Source: CAYZHV01 sp964478055
Lineage (GTDB): Bacteria > Spirochaetota > Spirochaetia > DSM-27196 > Alkalispirochaetaceae
Reading direction: 5' to 3'
NCBI GenBank assembly: GCA_964478055.1
Contig: CAYZHV010000115.1
Span: 1-11,439, forward strand
DNA length: 11,439 bases
The position numbers were made by a program, and so were the translations under genes. This document shows positions 1-7,500 of this stretch, piece after piece (position 1 is the first letter of the stretch; the number at the start of each line of letters is the position of its first letter). The notes under the pieces are model-generated. The model did not search any database. It worked only from the letters and a program-made list of their open reading frames with translations, and was not told where the DNA came from.

Positions 1-1
1 G

Positions 2-58
2 GAACCTGAGCCCGAACCGGAACCGGAACCGGAGCCCGAACCCGAACCGGAGCCTGAA
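2..58 (+). repeat. Glu-Pro dipeptide repeat tract 1
   Basis: Nineteen consecutive codons alternate GAA/GAG with CCN, encoding nine and a half Glu-Pro units up to the left edge. The codons are mixed (GAA, GAG, CCG, CCC, CCT), so the repeat is kept at protein level and is not a fresh DNA expansion. It probably extends upstream. TonB-like Pro-rich tracts of this kind form extended, rigid linkers. Confidence 0.85.
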
Positions 59-1342
59 GTGAGCGTTGAACCGGAGGCGACACCCGCGCCGGCGGCGACT
101 GCCGAGCGCGCTCCCGAGCCGGAGCCCGAACCGGAACCTGAACCCGAGCCCGTGGAGATTCGTCTGGTGGCAGATCCGCAGGATGCGAGGATCGAAATCG
201 CCGGCGGTAGCTCCGGTCGAGGGAGCCTGGAGCTCGAGGTAATGCCGGGGACGGCCCTGAGAATCGTCGCGACTCGTCCGGGCTTTTCTCCGATTCGCAG
301 GACGATTACCGCCGGTGCCAGCGGCCGAACCTACAGGCTTAATCTCGAGCCCCGACCGGTGGAGTCCATAGTTCCGGTCTCCCGGGATTCCCTGGTTAGA
401 GGACTTGCTGCAGCGGGGAATGTTGTAGTGGGCGCTGACTCTGCGGGGATTCTAGGTGCGGCGAATTCTCGAGGATCCAGAGCGTGGACCGTAGGGAGCG
501 CCAACACCGGTAACGAGAACTCCGAGCCTGTCTCCGCGGGAGGACGGATCTACTTCTCCGGCGCTGCGGAGTTGCTGGCGGTAGACCCCGCTTCGGGACA
601 AGTAACGGGACGCCGAGATCTTGCCAATACCGAGAGTCATCTCTTCGGCAGGCAAATCGGCTACGGTAACGGAACCGTCTACTTCCCAACGGATGAGGAG
701 ATTCTCCTTCTCGATCCAAGAAGCTTGAGCGAACAGGGCAGTATACCGATTCCCGGAGGCTCCAAGATGAGCCCCGGGGTGAGCGGAGACTCCCTGGTCA
801 TCGCCGATCAACAGGGGACTGTAATGGTCCTCGACGCCCGGAGTGGAGCGGTGGCGCACTCCATACCGACAGGAGCGGCGCAACCAGTGGCGATCGCTCC
901 GGTAATCGAAGGTGATCGAGCAGTGGTGGTTGGCCGTCGCGGCACAGTGGCGGCGGTTAGCATCAGCAGCGGGTCACTTCTCTGGGAGACGCAACTCACC
1001 GGAGACGCGGAGCGCGGTGTGTTTACCAATCCCGTCTCCGACGGTCGGCGGGTCTACGTTCACGCCAGGGAGACCCTCTACGTGCTCAGTCTCTCCAGCG
1101 GCGCCGAGGCGTATGGACCCTTTAGCGACGCCGTTGCGGCGCCTCTGGTCAAGGATGGCAGAATCTACTACGGTTCCCTCTCGGGTGAGCTATTGGTGAG
1201 AAACAGCTCCAATGGTAGCGTGGAGGCGAGACTCGACATGCCCTCCCTCCCGGGAACCAGACCGGTCGAAATCGGGGAGCGACTCGCGATTGGTACGAAA
1301 GAGGGAGAAATCATCTACGTCCATCCGGCGGGGATACGTTAG
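2..1342 (+). CDS. Glu-Pro linker / PEGA / PQQ-like beta-propeller protein, 5' partial
   Basis: The frame is open to the left edge, so the true start is upstream; a GTG at 59 lies inside the Glu-Pro region and is probably not the start. In order over 446 visible residues: Glu-Pro repeats (residues 1-19), a short Pro/Ala-rich spacer, a second Glu-Pro tract (39-50), a PEGA-like beta domain (about 51-120, with a DPQDARIEI start and a PGTALRIVATRPGF core), then a beta-propeller to the end. The propeller has about seven repeats ending in strand-turn units such as LLAVDPASGQ, VMVLDARSGA and VAAVSISSGS, with a closing strand GEIIYVHP, as in PQQ-like/BamB-type propellers. From family knowledge, PEGA and PQQ-like domains are binding or scaffold modules and the Glu-Pro tracts act as stiff spacers. 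I infer a membrane-anchored or secreted envelope protein, but the anchor or signal peptide is outside the window. A cytoplasmic kinase-linked propeller remains possible. It ends 6 nt before the next gene. Confidence 0.8.
   Translation, partial: EPEPEPEPEPEPEPEPEPEVSVEPEATPAPAATAERAPEPEPEPEPEPEPVEIRLVADPQDARIEIAGGSSGRGSLELEVMPGTALRIVATRPGFSPIRRTITAGASGRTYRLNLEPRPVESIVPVSRDSLVRGLAAAGNVVVGADSAGILGAANSRGSRAWTVGSANTGNENSEPVSAGGRIYFSGAAELLAVDPASGQVTGRRDLANTESHLFGRQIGYGNGTVYFPTDEEILLLDPRSLSEQGSIPIPGGSKMSPGVSGDSLVIADQQGTVMVLDARSGAVAHSIPTGAAQPVAIAPVIEGDRAVVVGRRGTVAAVSISSGSLLWETQLTGDAERGVFTNPVSDGRRVYVHARETLYVLSLSSGAEAYGPFSDAVAAPLVKDGRIYYGSLSGELLVRNSSNGSVEARLDMPSLPGTRPVEIGERLAIGTKEGEIIYVHPAGIR
116..151 (+). 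repeat. Glu-Pro dipeptide repeat tract 2
   Basis: Six Glu-Pro units directly precede the PEGA-like domain. They are separated from the first tract by an Ala/Pro/Glu-rich spacer of about 19 codons. This is a protein-level linker, again with mixed synonymous codons. Confidence 0.85.
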
Positions 1343-1348
1343 CACTGC

Positions 1349-4027
1349 ATGGTAGAAGAACTTATACGGGGCCGGTCGGGAGATCGGTCCCATCTTTTTG
1401 TCTTTCCTTCAGAAGTGGCCGCGGATTTCTGGCGCCGCTGGCTTGTGACCAAAACAGAGCAGCGAGCGGTCGAGCAGGATCGCTTTCAGTCCTGGGACTC
1501 CTTTAAGGAGCGGTTTCTTCCGAGAGAAAGTGCCTCACGCCCGGTGAATAGTATCGCCCGGCGACTCTTTGTCGCGAGTCTCCAGAGAGAGAGTCCGGAC
1601 CTCCTCGGGGAGCTCGCGCCGGAGGCGGGCGTTTCCACCTCCCATGTTGCTTCTATTCTTCCGGAGCTCCCGAGACTCCTCGGCTCCGGCGCCTTTGGTA
1701 CCTTGCCGAAGGCTTTATCTTCCAGCTATCGCAACCTCCACGGCAGTTACGCGGCGTTTCTCGCGGAACATGGCTACTTTGAGCCCTCCTGGGTGAAGCC
1801 TGAGCCCCAGGAGATCGCCGGCGGGGTGACGCTCTTCTTTCCGGAGCTTATCGAAGACTATCCTGAATATGAGACCGCTCTGCGGAAGGTAGCGGGAGTG
1901 GAGCTGGTGCGCTCGGAGGAGCTCGGGGCGCCCCGGGAGATGCGCCGGGAGGAATTCGGTCACGTCGCCGGGGAGCTCCGGGCTCTCATGATTCGCCTCG
2001 ACAAGCTCCTTCTAAACGGAGTGCGGCCGGGAGAGATTGCGGTAACCGTTGCCTCCCTCGACTCCCTTCGTCCCGAGCTCCGCTCCCTGGCGGCGGCTTA
2101 CGGCATCCCGCTCCGGGAGCGTGCGGGCCTCTCCCTCCCGGAGCTCCCGGGGGGACGCTTCTTTACCCTCCTCGACGAGCTCCAGGAGTCGGCGTACCAT
2201 CCGGACGCCATGGCATCGCTTCTACTCGATCGCAGCCTGCCATGGAAAGAACGGAGCCTCGGCGGGCGTCTTGTCTCCCGGGGTCGGGAGGCACGCTGCG
2301 TCGCCCCGGACCGGCGCGCGGGCAGGGCGCGGTGGCTCCGGGCGCTCCACGGGGACGAGGAGTTGGCATCGCTATTCAAGCGGGTCGCCACGCTCTCGGA
2401 GCAGCTGGTGAGCGCTCCCAGTTTCGCCGAGCTCCAGCAGCGGCTCTACGAGTTCATCGGCGCTCTCTTCGATGACTCTCTCTGGTCCGATCGCGGGGAG
2501 GCAGTCTTCCAACGGGCTACGGTCCTGGTCGGAAGGCTTGTCGGCATGGAGCGAAACCTCTCGCTCTCGGTCTCCTCACCCTGGAGCCACCTGCTATCGT
2601 TCCTGGAGGATGAGCTCTACGTTGCGCAGGATCCTCGCGAGGGGATCTCCGTCTATCCCTACAGGGTTTCTGCGGGCATCATTCCGAAGCACCACTTCGT
2701 GGTAAACGCGACTCATGGAGAAACGCGAGTCACCCGGGAGCCCCTGGCCTTTCTCCGGGAAGACCTGAGGGAGCGTTTCGGGGAGGAGCCCCGGGACATG
2801 ACCGAAGCGTTTCTCGAAGCGTACGCCCGGTCCGGTACGGAAGTGTTGATCTCCTACAGCGGGGTCAATCAAGGCGGGGCTCAGATTCCGCCGGCCTACT
2901 TCATGGGAAAGTCCGGAGAGCAGGCGCGCCGTGGCTCCCTGGAGGAGCTTAGACGGCAGGACCCGTACCAGCTGGAGGAGCAGTACTTCCGGGGAGAAAT
3001 CTCACTTCCCGAAATCGGGAGGCTCTATCGGCGGCAGCAGACCGGCTCACTCTGGCTGGCGAAACAGCGCGAGGGTCGCCGCAGTGTCGATTATCGCGCC
3101 CAGAGGATCGAGGGTGAGAGACTTCGAGACGCTCTGCTCCGGGGGGAGGAACTCGTTTCACTCTCCCATACCGGTGTGCAGAGCTATCTGACCTCTCCCT
3201 TCGGCTACCTCCTGCAGCGGCTCCTCGGAATCGAAGAACTCGATCTGGACCCGCAGGACGCGAGCGCCCTGGTGATTGGAAGCTTCTACCACGACGTCCT
3301 CAAGGAGCTGAACCTGGAGCTCCAGAAACAGGAGATTGTAGTTCGCAAGGAGAATGAGGAGCAGGTGGCTTCCCTGCTTGCCAGAGCCGCCGAGAGCGTC
3401 GGCGAGCGGTACCGGAGAACAGAGCTCGGCGTTCCCGGGCCGGTCATGACGTTTCTGATTCGAAGGGCGGCGCCACTTCTTCTCCGGGCTCTCCGAAAAG
3501 AAATGGAGTCGCTTCCGCCCTACCGGGTTACCCATGTGGAACATCCTTTCGCCGAGGAGATGGAGGGGTTTCGAATCGTCGGGCGGATCGACCGCCTCGC
3601 CGCCACGGAAGAAGGCTCCTATACCATCGTGGATTACAAGAAAGGCTCCCTCCCGGCGGCCAAGGAGATCGGTCCCGACAAGTATGGCACCCTCGACAGC
3701 TTGCGCAGTCTGCAGCTGCCGATGTATCTCTGGGCGACGGAAAAGGAGCTCCGCCGCTCTCCGGAGCTCACGGAAGAGCTCTACTATCTTTCCGTCGAGA
3801 AAGGGGAACTCCGATTCTTGCGCTCCGAACGACCGGGGTCAAAGCCGCCCCTCTCAGGGGATAAGTTTTACGCCTTTCTCGAGACCGGGCGGGAGATTCT
3901 CGGCGACCTGGCCGCTCGAATCCGGACCGGAGATTTTCGATGTGACGAAAAGGACCCGGACTGCGAAGGATGCCCCTTCCGCGGGATCTGCCGGAGTCGC
4001 TTTAGCGTGAGGAGCCGGAATGAGTGA
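1349..4027 (+). CDS. addB: AddB-like PD-(D/E)XK nuclease subunit (RecB-family exonuclease)
   Basis: 892 residues; the likely smaller subunit of an AddAB-type helicase-nuclease that resects double-strand breaks. Residues 16-24 (LFVFPSEVA) resemble the AddB segment after the Walker A region, but no intact Walker A is present. Residues about 200-270 and 440-520 resemble degenerate superfamily-1 helicase blocks (for example VNATHGETRV). The C-terminal nuclease (about 605-881) has H648, D748 in GRIDRL, D762-x-K764 in VDYKKG, and Q789-x3-Y793 in QLPMY, so it looks catalytically complete. Cysteines 865, 872, 875 and 881 form a likely 4Fe-4S cluster; the CxxCx5C end is typical of AddB. It is shorter than Bacillus AddB (about 1,170). 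ATG 1349 is the only usual start after the upstream stop; its Shine-Dalgarno is weak. It overlaps addA by 8 nt, which fits a two-subunit complex. AddB identity is inferred from this pairing and the domain order. Confidence 0.85.
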   Translation: MVEELIRGRSGDRSHLFVFPSEVAADFWRRWLVTKTEQRAVEQDRFQSWDSFKERFLPRESASRPVNSIARRLFVASLQRESPDLLGELAPEAGVSTSHVASILPELPRLLGSGAFGTLPKALSSSYRNLHGSYAAFLAEHGYFEPSWVKPEPQEIAGGVTLFFPELIEDYPEYETALRKVAGVELVRSEELGAPREMRREEFGHVAGELRALMIRLDKLLLNGVRPGEIAVTVASLDSLRPELRSLAAAYGIPLRERAGLSLPELPGGRFFTLLDELQESAYHPDAMASLLLDRSLPWKERSLGGRLVSRGREARCVAPDRRAGRARWLRALHGDEELASLFKRVATLSEQLVSAPSFAELQQRLYEFIGALFDDSLWSDRGEAVFQRATVLVGRLVGMERNLSLSVSSPWSHLLSFLEDELYVAQDPREGISVYPYRVSAGIIPKHHFVVNATHGETRVTREPLAFLREDLRERFGEEPRDMTEAFLEAYARSGTEVLISYSGVNQGGAQIPPAYFMGKSGEQARRGSLEELRRQDPYQLEEQYFRGEISLPEIGRLYRRQQTGSLWLAKQREGRRSVDYRAQRIEGERLRDALLRGEELVSLSHTGVQSYLTSPFGYLLQRLLGIEELDLDPQDASALVIGSFYHDVLKELNLELQKQEIVVRKENEEQVASLLARAAESVGERYRRTELGVPGPVMTFLIRRAAPLLLRALRKEMESLPPYRVTHVEHPFAEEMEGFRIVGRIDRLAATEEGSYTIVDYKKGSLPAAKEIGPDKYGTLDSLRSLQLPMYLWATEKELRRSPELTEELYYLSVEKGELRFLRSERPGSKPPLSGDKFYAFLETGREILGDLAARIRTGDFRCDEKDPDCEGCPFRGICRSRFSVRSRNE
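3941..3991 (+). other. Predicted iron-sulphur four-cysteine cluster of AddB
   Basis: These codons run from Cys865 to Cys881 with spacing C-x6-C-x2-C-x5-C. The last three match the CxxCx5C end of AddB/Cas4-type nucleases. In the classical arrangement the fourth ligand lies before the nuclease core, in a CPF-like motif. Here the matching site reads TSPF (Ser616), and the extra Cys865 is a candidate replacement ligand. The only other Cys in the protein is Cys317. Confidence 0.65.
4010..4014 (+). promoter_or_regulatory. Shine-Dalgarno of addA inside addB
   Basis: AGGAG sits 5 nt before ATG 4020 within the last codons of addB. It supports the 4020 start and the 8-nt overlap, and implies translational coupling of the two subunits. 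Confidence 0.7.
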
Positions 4028-7000
4028 GCTAAACGACGCCCAGAAAGCGGCCGTAAGCGTTCGTCGAAACGCCGTGGTTACCGCCGGGGCGGGCTCCGGA
4101 AAGACCCGGGTAATCGCCGAGCGGTATCTCGCGATGGTGGAGGAGGGGACTCCGGTGGAGCAGATCCTCTGCCTGACCTTTACCAGAAAGGCCGCGGCGG
4201 AGATGTACGAGCGGATATACCGCAGTCTCCTCGCCCGGCAGGAGCGCTCCGCCGCCGCCAGACGAGCGGTAGGTGAGTTCGAGAAGGCGCAGATTTCTAC
4301 CCTGGACAGCTTTTCCGGCCGCATTGTCCGAAGCGCCGCCCTGCAGCTCGGATTGAACCCGGACTTCGCCGTGGACGAGGAGGAGTTGCGCCGGGTGATG
4401 GAGGGGGAGAGCCTCCGCTTTCTTCTGCGCCATGGAGAGGATCCGGCCATGGAGAGCCTTCTGGCCGCCCGAGGTTTTACCGGCGTCTGGCGGGAGTTGC
4501 TACTCTCCCTCGCCACGACGCAGTTCTCTCTTGCCCGGGATGAGAGCCTTATGGAGCCGATAGAGCGACAGCGGGCCGCTCTATCGGAAGCGATGCGGCA
4601 GCATCTCCGGGCCATCTCCGCACAGACTCGGATGATCGCCAGCCTCGACCCGAAGGACGGCAAGACCGTCGCAAAGGCGGTGGACGCCCTGGGTACCCTC
4701 GATCTCGACGATGACGGGGCAATCTCTGAGGATGATATCGACGTCCAGTGCCGCCGAGCCCACTCCGGAGAGGAGACCGAAAAGCTCCTCGGCTGGCTTA
4801 GGCACCTCACCTTCACCCTGGAGGGGATAAACAAGCCGGGCTCCGGCACCAAGGAAGGGATCCTCCTCCTACGGGAGGCGGTGGTAGCGCTGCGACCCGA
4901 GAGTGAGCAGCTGCGCCGAATTGGTGTCTCCTTGGACACTTTTGTGCCGGGGCTCATGGAGCTCCTGGAGGAGTTTCGCGTCCGGGTACTCCAGGTCAAG
5001 CGGCAGCGCGGGCTTCTGAGCTATCAGGACGTCGTGGAGCTCTCCATCGCGGCCCTTCGGGACGATCCGGAGCTCCGAGAGTTCTACAAGACCCGGTACA
5101 GCCGCATCATGATCGATGAGTTCCAGGACAACAACAACGATCAGCGGGAGCTTCTCTTTCTTCTCTCCGAGGCCCCGGGGAACCTGAGTAGGGGAATCCC
5201 TGACGCCGCCTCCCTGAGCCCGGAGAAGCTGTTCTTTGTCGGGGATGAGAAGCAGTCCATTTACCGGTTTCGGGGCGCGGATGTTTCGGTCTTCAAGGGG
5301 CTTTCGGAGGAGTTGTCCCGGGCCGGCGGGGAGAGCATCGAGCTGAGAAAGAACTACCGCAGCGAACCCGGGCTCATCGGCGGGTTCAACGCCCTCTTCG
5401 ACTCGGTCTTCGGCGAGCCCCGGGAGGAGTTCGACGCCCGGTTCCAGTCCCTGGAGCCCCGGGATGAGGAGACGCCCCTGGCCTCGCGGTTTCATCTCGC
5501 CATCCTCGACGGCAATAGCCGGGACCCGGAGCAGCACCTCTCCAATGCCGAGAGTGAGGCGCACTGGATCGCCGGCACTATCAAAGCGATGATCCGAGAC
5601 CCGGAGCAACGTATTCGGGATCGGAAGAGCGGGGAGCTTCGTCGACCCACGGCGGGTGACTTCGCGGTGCTCTTTCGCTCCAGCGGCAATCAGTACGCCC
5701 TGGAGCGGATGCTCAGGCTGCATGACATCCCTTATGGCTCTCAGAGCATACGCTCCTTCTTTATCGAGGCTCCCGCCTACGACATCTACGCCTTTCTTCA
5801 AACCGTAATCTATCCCGAGGATCGGCTCGCCTACGCCACCCTTCTCAGGTCCCCGTTCCTGAGCATCGGGGATGATAGCTTTCTGGAGCTACTCCTCGCC
5901 GGAGGAGGGGCGTTCTCCCAGCCGCCGGAGGCAGTTTCGGACCCAGGAGATCGGCGGAAGTATGAAGCGGCCCGGGCGCGGTACCTCGAGGCGGCGGAAG
6001 TGGTGGACCGCCAGTCCACCACGGAGCTCGTGGATTATCTATGGTTCGAGGCGGGGTATCGGCAGTTCCTTCTGAGTGATCCGATGAACCACCCCTATCT
6101 GGAGCACTACGAGTATCTCTTTCAGCTTGCGAAGCGGTTCGAAGAACGGCCCATGGAGGAGTTTCTCCGGGCCCTCCGGGGGAGTCTCGGGGAGTTCGAG
6201 CGCCTCGAGGACCTGGAACTCCCGGAAGGGGAGGGGCGGGTCGAGCTCCTCACCATTCATAAGTCGAAGGGGCTCGAGTTTCCGGTGGTCTTTGTGATGG
6301 ATGTCGGGAACACCGGAGGCAACAACCGTGGCCCCGGATACTTCGTGGACGAGGAGCATGGCCTCCTTATCGATATTCACCAGGATCCACTCACGCAGTT
6401 CTCCTTCCAGCGGGGAAACACCCCTCCCGGTAACTACTTCGCCAAGCGCGCGGAGGAGCTGGAGAAGCTCCAGGCCGAGGCTGAGCTGCGCCGCCTCCTC
6501 TACGTGGCGGCTACCAGGGCGGAGAGCCATCTTTTCTTCTCCGGATACCTCCACGAGCGGAATATGAAGAGCGAGGAAGGCAAATCGATGCTCCAATTAC
6601 TCGCCCAGGCGCTGGAGGTGGACCTAAAAGAGGCAGCGGAAAATGGCTTTCCCGAGAGCGCTCTGAACGGGGCGCTCTCGATAGGTGAGATCGAGCATCT
6701 GAGTCGGGAAGAGTACCAGGGCCTCTTTCGAAAACAGCCGGCTTCCCCGGTTTCCGGGATGGAGCTCTACGCCAAGAGCGAGGTGGTGGAGGAGCCGACC
6801 CTTCGTCGGAGGATCCTTCCGAGCGAGCTCAACGAGTTTGCTCTCCATCGGGAGATGTCGGAGGATCTGGGCCCGCTCTTTGCCGGTGCCGGCTCCGTTG
6901 GATCGGAGCGGCGGAGCACAGTGGAGCAGTCGGCGACGGCCCCGGGCGCGAAGAGCGGCGAGGAGGAGCGCGCCTTGGGGACCCTGACCCACCGGCTGAT

Positions 7001-7493
7001 AGAGCTCAGGATCGAGGCGTTTCAGAGCGGCCAGAGACGGGAGCTGGACCCGGACTGGGTGGCAACTCTATTCAAGGGCGCTCCACCGGAACGACAGGAA
7101 GAGCTCCTTCGGGAGGCGGAGAAGATGACCAGCCGGTTTTTCGACTCCGAGCTCTGGCGCTCTCTGCAGGGAGCAGAGCGTATCGAGACGGAGCTCTCGG
7201 TCCTGGCCCGGTACGACCATCCGGTCCTGGGAGAGCTGCTCCTGCAGGGACAGTTTGATCTCTACGCCGAGGTTGAGGGGCGCTGCGAGGTGGTGGACTT
7301 CAAGACGGACCGGCATCTACGGCCAGAGGAGTACGTCTATCAGCTCTCCCTTTATCGGGAGGCCGCAGAGGCGCTCTCGGGGCTGCCCGGGAAGACCCGG
7401 ATCTTTGGCCTACGAGAGGGGGGAGCGCACGAAGTCCAATCTCTGGACCGGAAGGAGATGGATGAACTCCTTGCGGCCTACGTGATAGGGTAG
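4020..7493 (+). CDS. addA: AddA-like UvrD/RecB-family helicase-nuclease
   Basis: 1157 residues, a normal AddA length. It is an ATP-driven 3'-5' DNA motor with a C-terminal nuclease, expected to act with the AddB-like partner on double-strand ends. Superfamily-1 motifs in order: Q motif (Q8), Walker A AGAGSGKT (22-29), motif Ia LTFTRKAA, motif II DEFQD (366-370), motif III GDEKQS (408-413), motif IV NYRS (445-448), motif V TIHKSKGLEF (745-754), motif VI YVAATRA with R833. The RecB-like nuclease follows: H991, D1080 in GQFD, D1093-x-K1095 in VDFKTD, and Q1108-x3-Y1112 in QLSLY. All key residues are present. ATG 4020 has AGGAG 5 nt upstream. An EF-hand-like loop sits at residues 228-240 between motifs Ia and II, in a segment that varies among AddA proteins. 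A RecB role in a RecBCD complex is less likely because the neighbour carries its own nuclease and no recC or recD is seen. Confidence 0.92.
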   Translation: MSELNDAQKAAVSVRRNAVVTAGAGSGKTRVIAERYLAMVEEGTPVEQILCLTFTRKAAAEMYERIYRSLLARQERSAAARRAVGEFEKAQISTLDSFSGRIVRSAALQLGLNPDFAVDEEELRRVMEGESLRFLLRHGEDPAMESLLAARGFTGVWRELLLSLATTQFSLARDESLMEPIERQRAALSEAMRQHLRAISAQTRMIASLDPKDGKTVAKAVDALGTLDLDDDGAISEDDIDVQCRRAHSGEETEKLLGWLRHLTFTLEGINKPGSGTKEGILLLREAVVALRPESEQLRRIGVSLDTFVPGLMELLEEFRVRVLQVKRQRGLLSYQDVVELSIAALRDDPELREFYKTRYSRIMIDEFQDNNNDQRELLFLLSEAPGNLSRGIPDAASLSPEKLFFVGDEKQSIYRFRGADVSVFKGLSEELSRAGGESIELRKNYRSEPGLIGGFNALFDSVFGEPREEFDARFQSLEPRDEETPLASRFHLAILDGNSRDPEQHLSNAESEAHWIAGTIKAMIRDPEQRIRDRKSGELRRPTAGDFAVLFRSSGNQYALERMLRLHDIPYGSQSIRSFFIEAPAYDIYAFLQTVIYPEDRLAYATLLRSPFLSIGDDSFLELLLAGGGAFSQPPEAVSDPGDRRKYEAARARYLEAAEVVDRQSTTELVDYLWFEAGYRQFLLSDPMNHPYLEHYEYLFQLAKRFEERPMEEFLRALRGSLGEFERLEDLELPEGEGRVELLTIHKSKGLEFPVVFVMDVGNTGGNNRGPGYFVDEEHGLLIDIHQDPLTQFSFQRGNTPPGNYFAKRAEELEKLQAEAELRRLLYVAATRAESHLFFSGYLHERNMKSEEGKSMLQLLAQALEVDLKEAAENGFPESALNGALSIGEIEHLSREEYQGLFRKQPASPVSGMELYAKSEVVEEPTLRRRILPSELNEFALHREMSEDLGPLFAGAGSVGSERRSTVEQSATAPGAKSGEEERALGTLTHRLIELRIEAFQSGQRRELDPDWVATLFKGAPPERQEELLREAEKMTSRFFDSELWRSLQGAERIETELSVLARYDHPVLGELLLQGQFDLYAEVEGRCEVVDFKTDRHLRPEEYVYQLSLYREAAEALSGLPGKTRIFGLREGGAHEVQSLDRKEMDELLAAYVIG
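4701..4739 (+). other. EF-hand-type calcium-loop signature within AddA
   Basis: AddA residues 228-240 read DLDDDGAISEDDI. Acidic residues fall at loop positions 1, 3, 5 and 12, with Gly at 6, Ile at 8, Ser at 9 and a hydrophobic residue after position 12. This satisfies the full PROSITE-type EF-hand loop pattern as I recall it. A helix-prone stretch (VAKAVDALGTL) precedes it and another sequence with helix potential follows. Calcium binding itself is inference, since short acidic loops can match by chance. Confidence 0.5.
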
Positions 7494-7500
7494 TCGGACA

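Noticed and set aside
2..151. CRISPR-like or tandem DNA repeat
   Set aside because: The repeat is a 6-nt Glu-Pro coding pattern with mixed synonymous codons and no spacers.
912..1199. Overlapping plus-strand frame of 95 codons in the propeller gene
   Set aside because: Arg/Ser/Pro-rich out-of-frame shadow with no ribosome site or motif. The same holds for the other short overlapping frames inside addB, addA and DUF58.
1340..1351. Readthrough of TAG 1340 fusing the propeller protein to AddB
   Set aside because: The frames are in register by chance (one in three). Both proteins are self-contained and an ATG follows immediately.
3854..4999. Long minus-strand open frame of 381 codons opposite addA
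   Set aside because: Ser/Arg-rich low-complexity product with no domain, no ribosome site, and it lies opposite the well-supported addA helicase. It is a GC-rich antisense shadow.
4869..5801. Minus-strand open frame of 310 codons opposite addA
   Set aside because: Opposite conserved helicase motifs II-IV. Its Pro/Gly/Leu-rich composition reflects the complementary codons, and no family is recognisable.
1349..7493. Helicase-nuclease pair as a novel antiphage defence system
   Set aside because: Motif order and dual RecB-type nucleases match housekeeping AddAB, and there are no defence neighbours, mobile elements or compositional shift.
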